NCBI GenBank assembly: GCA_015680685.1
Contig: MNCI01008335.1
Location: forward strand, 399,842-463,841
Source: Gnetum montanum
Taxonomy: Eukaryota; Streptophyta; Gnetopsida; Gnetales; Gnetaceae
Direction of reading: 5' to 3'
Length of the DNA stretch: 64,000 nt
The notes under the pieces were generated by a model. The model was not told where the DNA came from and did no database searches. It saw nothing but the letters and a program-made list of their open reading frames with translations. Shown here piece by piece: positions 57,861 to 64,000 of this stretch. Positions within the stretch are counted from its first letter, which is position 1. Each line of letters opens with the position of its first letter. A program made the translations under genes and the position numbers.

Positions 57861-59340
57861 GCCATTCACAAAATCCCAGGTGACAATACTAACATCTCTA
57901 ACTAAGAGCAAGCATGCTCTATTTTTTGAATCTCCTCCTTTCAACTTAGTCGTGGGGGAGATATCCATTCAATATAAATTCTTGATAAGAAAAAATGATC
58001 TTTATATCTTTTCCACTTTCATAATATTTTTTTAATTACTTTATATATTTTCCTATTCTTTGTTATTCTCTTATTATTTTCTTGTCATTTTCATTTAGTC
58101 TCATTTGAAATCTTGGATTTTGTTCAATTGCTACTATGAACTTTGGAAATTATTAAACACAACTACCAAAGTTATGAAAAATTTACAAAAGGCCAATTTT
58201 ATTCTTGGATTATGTTATCTACTAACACTTTGATAGTTTTCTAATGATATTAGGTAGTGAATTCATAACATCCATCCATTCCATCTATTCCATATGGAGT
58301 CTGCATCATGGGACTACAAAGGTTATTTCACATTGAAACTAAAAAGTAAGATGTGATCTCATTATCCAATGAACTTAAAAAGGACCTAGTGAGAATGGAA
58401 AAAGGTATGATCTTAGGGAGATTTGATGTGCTTTTGTCTCAACTTCGTTCTTCAATTTCATTCATTGAAATATCATCACTTCTACTATTGATCATAAAAG
58501 GAAGTATGTCTTTGTATGGTGTGGTTCCCATAAAAAATAAACAAAAAATAATAACGAGAATTGAAAGCACACCTCTTAGACAATATCATAGGGTGCAAGC
58601 ATTAGTTATGGGGCTAGAAAGATATGTTACCCATGCCTAAAGATACCCCTTTAACTAAGGCCCTACCTTCTTCCTTCTTCCTTCTTCTCTTCTCTTCTTC
58701 TCTTGGAATGATGATTGGCTTTTGTGATTCCCATGAAATTTTTATGGTAGAAGAGAAGGAATGTGTTAATACAAGAGCACTAAAATTGAAATGAACTTGG
58801 TCTAGCCTTAGAATAGACTAGTATTGGATTAAATTAATCAAAAACCTTATTAAGGATCTTGTGTGACCAAGATTGCAGATCATCCACCCATCAATCTCTA
58901 TCTACCATACACTCACTCCATCTTTTATTATCTCACTTCTTCATACCATGATAAATTGATAGTTTTTTTTTAAATTAGCATAATCCTAAGAAAATTCCTC
59001 ATATGGATATGAAATTTAACATTAAAATAATCATTTGTCATCCTCAGTGCCTACAGACTCTTTGCAATGCAAATATACAAGAGCTTATTAGGCATACACT
59101 TACATTAGGGTGGACCCACTTACATATCACTTGGTTTACCTTAAGTTAATGTTTGTAAACTAGAAGATATGAATAGTAGTGATTTGTAAAATACATAGGA
59201 ATACCCTATGTTATAGATATTAGTAGGATCATCAAAAAATTATCAGTTAAAAAGAACTAATAAGAAAGTATTATAGGAGATACATGTGACCCCTATAGCA
59301 CATGATCTAGTTTTTAAAAAATGAATAGAAGATCCCAGTT
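57861..59340 (+). other. 3' region of second Athila copy
   Basis: Collinear with 48300-49800: shared GGGGGAGAT block near 57955, GGTATGATCTTAGGGAGATT near 58405, TGTATGGTGTGGTTCCCAT near 58512, and CCCTTTAACTAAGGCCCTACC near 58647. A pyrimidine-rich simple repeat lies at 58664-58703. The open stretch at 58353-58640 is not supported as a gene. The 3' LTR and polypurine tract are not found; similarity ends about 59340. Confidence 0.55.
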
Positions 59341-60619
59341 GAGATATACATAGCCTAGTCCAATTTCTTAAAGAAGAAGAGAAGGTCATCTAGAAGATTA
59401 TGATAAAAAAGAAAAATAAGAGTTATGAAGAAGTATTTTATAAATGTGAGTGAAGCTAAGATAGAAGAGGCTTACCAAAGTAAAAAATAAGTTCATGTAA
59501 TTAAAGTTCAAGAGAAACTTAACTAAGCATAGTAGTCAAAGTAAGGTTAAGTTGAAGGATACTTAGCAAAGTATAGTGTAAGACTATGATAAATTCATGT
59601 ACAAGAGTTCGTACTATAATAAGTTAAGAATAGTAGTATACTATAACCTTATGATGAAGAAGCAGGTGTAATCCAAAGAAGATGCACTACCAAAGAGAGA
59701 TCAACAACACTGAAACATAAGAAGTTCTTATGAACTTAGCATAGCTAAACCTAGAAATATAGCAAGAACAAAGATGATAACTACAAATTATCAAAAGTAG
59801 AAATAGTACTTATTGTAGACTATCTATAGTAACTTATGACCAATACTAAATCATGAAATCAAAACAATGTAATTCTATTCATCATAAGAGGATTCATACA
59901 CAGATAAATTAGTAAGACTTACAATACTCACAAATATAAAGAATTACAAGAAGAAATTATCATTAAAAAGAGATTTATGATGTTATGATTTCACAATATT
60001 ATTTCTTACTCATTAGAACCTGGAAGATTTGTGGAGTTGCCTAAAAGGTGAAAAGTCAAACTCTAATACATAGGAGTAGAATCTTCACTTAAAGGATTGC
60101 TTACTAAGTTAGATAGTGTCACATGTTAGTCTAAGGAAATTTCTAAAAGCACAATGATGATGCAAATGAAGCAAAGAATAAATTTTTTCAATCACTAAGC
60201 AATAATAAAGAATTTATTAATTGAGCTTAATACATAAAGTCTTTCATACTATTAAAGATGATATTTAGGAATATTATGACTCTAAGAAGATTAACCAGAT
60301 TATTTAAATTGTAATAGAATAAAAAAAAATTGGTTTTGAAGTAACTTATAATGTTTTTGCTTCTTAAATTTTTTGCTACTGATTGCTCTAGTATTAATAC
60401 CACTTAGAATCTAAAGTATAATTTGACCAACAAAAAAATTCCTAATTTTTTAAAATTATTATTAGAACTTTTTTCCATCCTAACATAAGATTAGGACTTG
60501 CCTAGGTGTTGTGATGTAGGTCATAATGATCATCACAAGTAGAAATTCAAATGTTCTTCTAAAATTTTTAAGAAAAAAAAAGAGATGATGTATGCATGAT
60601 AACTTACATTGTGACTCAT
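59341..60619. other. Unassigned A-rich stretch
   Basis: About 1.3 kb of strongly A-rich sequence on the + strand with no open frame and no similarity I can recognise elsewhere in the window. It may be another decayed element. Confidence 0.4.
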
Positions 60620-61503
60620 TGATGAGCAATGAAGTAATCCAACACCCAACCATACAAGTTACAACTGTTCACATGTGACTAGATCATAATTCATGGACAA
60701 GGCATTATGAATATGCTAGTAATTGGTTAAAGTTTGGGATTTTTATCTTCCCACGTGAGCTAGTAAAATCTATGGGTATGATTTTACTCATGGTGAGGTA
60801 TATGACAATTGATGTTGTGTAGGCCATCTTACTCTAAGTAAGCATTGTAAAGTGAAAATAGTTCTAATTCTAAGGAAAATAGTAAACAATCTATTCTAGC
60901 CTATGGCGATGAGCATCTGGTCTTAATGTTCCATACACACCTTGGGCTTCGTGTAACTACCACTAGAATACCAAGTGTACTGCTACCAAGCATACCAAGC
61001 GATAGCACTATTGGGTTACCAAGCAGTTACACTTAAGTGCTCAAGATTAGCCATATTCATTTTGCTTAATGATAGTAATAGTAAAGTGCATGAAAAAGTA
61101 AACATTAACTAGGAAATAGTAAACATTATTCTAAGTAAAACAGTAAAACTAGGAGGATGCTGCAATAGTAGGAAATAGCTCGATCTTTATTACTAGTCAC
61201 ACTTATGCTAAAGTACAAAATTCTTGAATAAAGATATCATTCACTAGTTCATACTACACTGAAAGCATTCACACTTCTAGCTGCTAAGTCTAAGTTCACA
61301 AAAACAAACTGAAAGAGTTTCGATAAGGGTGGACTGAATTATGTTGTGGTCCATGCATCTAAGTGTCGTATTTATAGGTAGGCACATGTTCCACAATGTT
61401 GGATATCTAATGTTGTAACTTGGAATCCAATATTGAATACATGATATTGTAGCCCCAATATCAAATGCCCAACATCACAACTAATAAAAAATTCACTTTA
61501 TCA
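60620..61503 (-). mobile_element. Athila-like LTR, minus orientation
   Basis: On the minus strand it begins TGATAAAGTG at 61503 after a polypurine-like ATCATGCAGGTA, has repeated ATATTGGA/ATATCCAA elements in U3, a TATA box at 61377-61369, AACTGCTTGGTAACCC-type LTR phrases, and ends TTGCTCATCA at 60620. It is the same family as 39830-40420. The polypurine tract on its right shows it is a 3' LTR with the element body at 61504-64000. Confidence 0.7.
61369..61377 (-). promoter_or_regulatory. TATA box of minus-strand Athila-like LTR
   Basis: The minus strand reads CTATAAATA, about 127 bp from the LTR start. Confidence 0.6.
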
Positions 61504-61540
61504 TACCTGCATGATTGAATGAAAACTCATCCTTGAGTTA
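61504..61540 (-). promoter_or_regulatory. Polypurine tract region of minus-strand element
   Basis: The minus strand has GGATGAGTTTTCATTCAATC then ATGCAGGTA, matching the same phrase before the polypurine tract of the intact Athila copy (50265-50293). Confidence 0.65.
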
Positions 61541-61738
61541 AAAAAATGAGGATAGAGTTCCTTACAAAGTTAGAAGGTAGATTTACATAACTGATTAAGT
61601 ATATACATGACTCTTGAATGCTATAGTGGCATTTTACAAAAATTAACACAAGACATAACATGACAACTTTAACAAAAACAAAATCTGGATGAAGCTCAAT
61701 GTAGCTTATGTAGTGCCTAGTGGTGGTGACTCTTCCAT

Positions 61739-64000
61739 CAGTTACTTTACCTTGTCATCAAGCTTTTGTAATTTGTCTATGTTAAGGAGCATATGAAATT
61801 TCTCCTTTTTCATTCTTGGATCATTTACCATCCATGGTTGTTGTGCAATGTGATGGAGCTTGTACATCCCACGGACATGACAACTACGAAAACATTTGAT
61901 TGGCTTTAACATACCATGTTTCAAACTACCTTCTTTCTTTCTCAAATGCTTTGGCCTTTTCTCTTAATTCATGATAATGTGATAGTCTCCTTGCTAAGTT
62001 CACTACTACATCTTTTTGCCCCTAGTAGCTAGCATTTACTACTTCTAGTTTAGAGTTTACCACTTCAAGTTATTGTAAAGCATCTTTGTGATTTGCAAAC
62101 TCTTTCTTCTACAAGGTGTACATGGCTACTACTTGATGTTCTAGTTAATTTCTAGGCCTGCTTGTTGTTAACATGGTTAAGTTAGTGTAACAAAGGTTAG
62201 CTAATCCCATGTACTCTTTTAGATCCTGTATTTTCAAGTCTTTATTCTTAACTTCTACCTAGTTAACATGGGCATAACTATCTAGGATGGGCTGCCAATC
62301 TAGGTTTTGTATTAATATGTTATTGATTTTAACCTTCACCATCTAGATCTTCTTCTCATTGATTTACTTGAATATGCCCACTTGATCACGGAAGTGTTCC
62401 TTGAGCCTTTCATGTTTCTTTGCCTCATTCTGCCACATATTGATTTTAATGCCTAATTTTTGGTGGATAACATGTACCTCCTTCATTGAGAGGGTTCTAT
62501 TTTCTCATGTGATGCAACTCATGTCTTGGTTGACCCTCACTAGTTGTTCTCTTAACTAGTGGATGCTTTCCTCCAAGATCTTCTTCTATTTAACTACAAT
62601 GGTCAATTTCATATCATCTCTGGAAAGCTATTTATTCTCTTCTTAGGCTATGGTGAGTGCCTTAGCATATGCATATGTTTGGGATTCATCTACTTAGGCA
62701 TTCCACATTGCCTTCTCCTTTTCATTTTCCACTTGCTTGTTCTACTTGCTTAGGTGTCAGATTTGCTTAATTCTGAATTATTCCAACTAGTTAGGCATAA
62801 TGAATTGAGTTGGATCTCTACATGCGACTCTCAAGGTTGTGAGCTCTTCTTGTAGTTTGAGAAATTTAGCTTCTACATGCTCCACCCTAATCTCTGCCAT
62901 GACTAGCTTACCCTTTGTGGCAATCAAGTCTAACTACACTCCAGTGACATCACCTGGAATATTGAAAAGAGTTTTCATTACTTACCTAGTCTATAGTAGT
63001 CAGTCTAGCACATCTTAATTATCTACAAGAGTCATTGAGTTTCCAACTAGCATTTGAGCATCCCTAGCTCTAATTAAATATACTAGTGAATAATAGGTAC
63101 ATTGAAGGATTCTTTGATATGATCTATGGTCACTTCTGTGACTTCTGCTACATCTTGGTGCTACATTATCACAACTATGACTCCTTCTCTAATTCCTAGC
63201 ACTACTTCAAATGATGCAACCTTCCTAGAGATCTATTATGACCATTGGTCCCCTCCTCCTAACTATAATGATATCTATCCACTCCTATGATATGGAAAAA
63301 TGGTGGGCTAAATGGAAATGTCAATAACTCTATAGAGGTAAGCCTCATCACGTGTTCCTCAACTAATGGCCTCTACAATCTATTGTAGATGACTCATTGA
63401 CGACATGTAATTTTATGGAAGCAATGGTGGAACTTGTTGCTATTCTTGTTCTTGTTGCTGCTATTATTGGTGATCACTAGGACTAGCTTACTATTGTTGT
63501 TTGGTTTGTGTGGTTTCCCTAGAGCTAATTTGTTCCTCATCCTAATCTTTCATGGGTGGTGCTAGCTTGAGAAATTCAGAATATAAAGCATTTTGAGTTT
63601 TCCAAGGAACGTCATTGGTATATCCTAGGATTTTAGCACATTTTCATAGCTTCCTAATAAGGCAAGGAAATGGAAGTGCTGGCTTCCCTACCTTCCTTTC
63701 TTCGAACCACCTCTAAATCTCCATGAAATAGAGTTATGTAAGATTGGCATTGTATTTTTCCACTAGGATCACACTTCCTTTGGCTATGTAGGTGGACAGC
63801 TTGTTTAATCCTTTTGTTGGGAACATTGGTATGTGACAATTTTGAAATAAATTTGTTCCTCTAGAGTTAACTCATTGTATCCCTTGTCTTCTTTACCATA
63901 TGCCCATTTCAACCATAGTTTTTGGGTTTCCACATCTGATCTAGTGGACATATGTGCTACTTTTTCCCCTTCATTAGGTATATTGAGAGCTTAGGCTATT
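61739..64000 (-). pseudogene. Decayed coiled-coil reading region of minus-strand element, open to window edge
   Basis: Reading right to left, coding-like sequence with many stops runs from the window edge to 61739. Near 63950-63800: MSTRSDVETQKLWLKWAYG and LTLEEQIYFK; near 63810-63570 in a shifted frame: NKLSTYIAKGSVILVEKYN, then PPMKD. A low-complexity stretch follows, and the C-terminal third (62480-61745) is rich in Lys/Glu/Leu heptad-like pieces such as EAKKHERLKEHFRDQV and ELREKAKAFEKERR, ending near DKLQKLDDKVK. It lies directly before the polypurine tract, the place of env-like or extra genes. It is not gag, protease, RT or integrase. Family not recognised. Confidence 0.45.

Noticed and set aside
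60500-60560. Zinc-knuckle-like C-x-C-C-x-x-G-H pattern on the + strand
   Set aside because: A single short match among stops, with no surrounding gag similarity.
1-64000. tRNA, rRNA or snRNA genes
   Set aside because: No cloverleaf, A/B box pair or conserved rRNA segment could be recognised by eye on either strand.

Overview
This is nuclear DNA of a plant, almost certainly one with a large, repeat-rich genome. I see no intact host gene, rRNA, tRNA or CRISPR. Nearly everything that can be identified is a decayed LTR retrotransposon: Ty3/gypsy of the Tat/Ogre type (recognised by a second RNase H domain after the usual one), Ty3/gypsy of the Athila type (recognised by the primer-binding site and RT/INT motifs), and small Ty1/copia pieces. 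Reading frames carry many stops, mostly where one C-to-T or G-to-A change would explain them. A conifer or other large-genome seed plant is plausible, but the species is an inference.

Region by region. 1-7431: Tat copy A (+), with an antisense first exon (712-830), a tandem repeat, a one-frame pol relic (1520-4945) and a second tandem repeat. It is bounded on both sides by LTR blocks in minus orientation (1-233 and 6040-7431). 8041-9354: the end of another Tat copy running into a + LTR that belongs to a different LTR family. 9358-21588: Tat copy B, whose gag is deleted. Its order is protease, tandem repeat, antisense gene, ~180-bp array, tandem repeat, RT-RNaseH-aRNaseH-INT, tandem repeat. 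21590-23124: one LTR shared by copies B and C. 23128-38215: Tat copy C with the same order plus gag. 38216-38302: start of the next Tat LTR, broken by a minus-strand copia piece (38303 to about 39810). 39830-41470: an old Athila-like LTR piece and an antisense copia RT relic. 41471-51104: an Athila element with both LTRs. 51105-59340: an older Athila relative. 60620-64000: a minus-strand element end, with LTR, polypurine tract and a decayed coiled-coil reading region.

The most interesting structure lies between protease and RT of the Tat copies. That 7-8 kb spacer holds what looks like an antisense gene with its own TATA box, a short first exon, plausible splice sites and a conserved 25-codon last exon, followed (upstream of that promoter) by 15-20 units of a ~180-bp repeat, each with an imperfect palindrome. 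The spacer begins near a good splice donor, so it may be removed as a long intron from the sense transcript, leaving the antisense gene nested in that intron. Most LTR promoters in the window also have palindrome-rich repeats just upstream of their TATA box.

All boundaries of degenerate features are by-eye estimates, usually good to a few tens of bases. LTR starts, PBS, TATA, splice sites and the single-N duplication are exact to a few bases.
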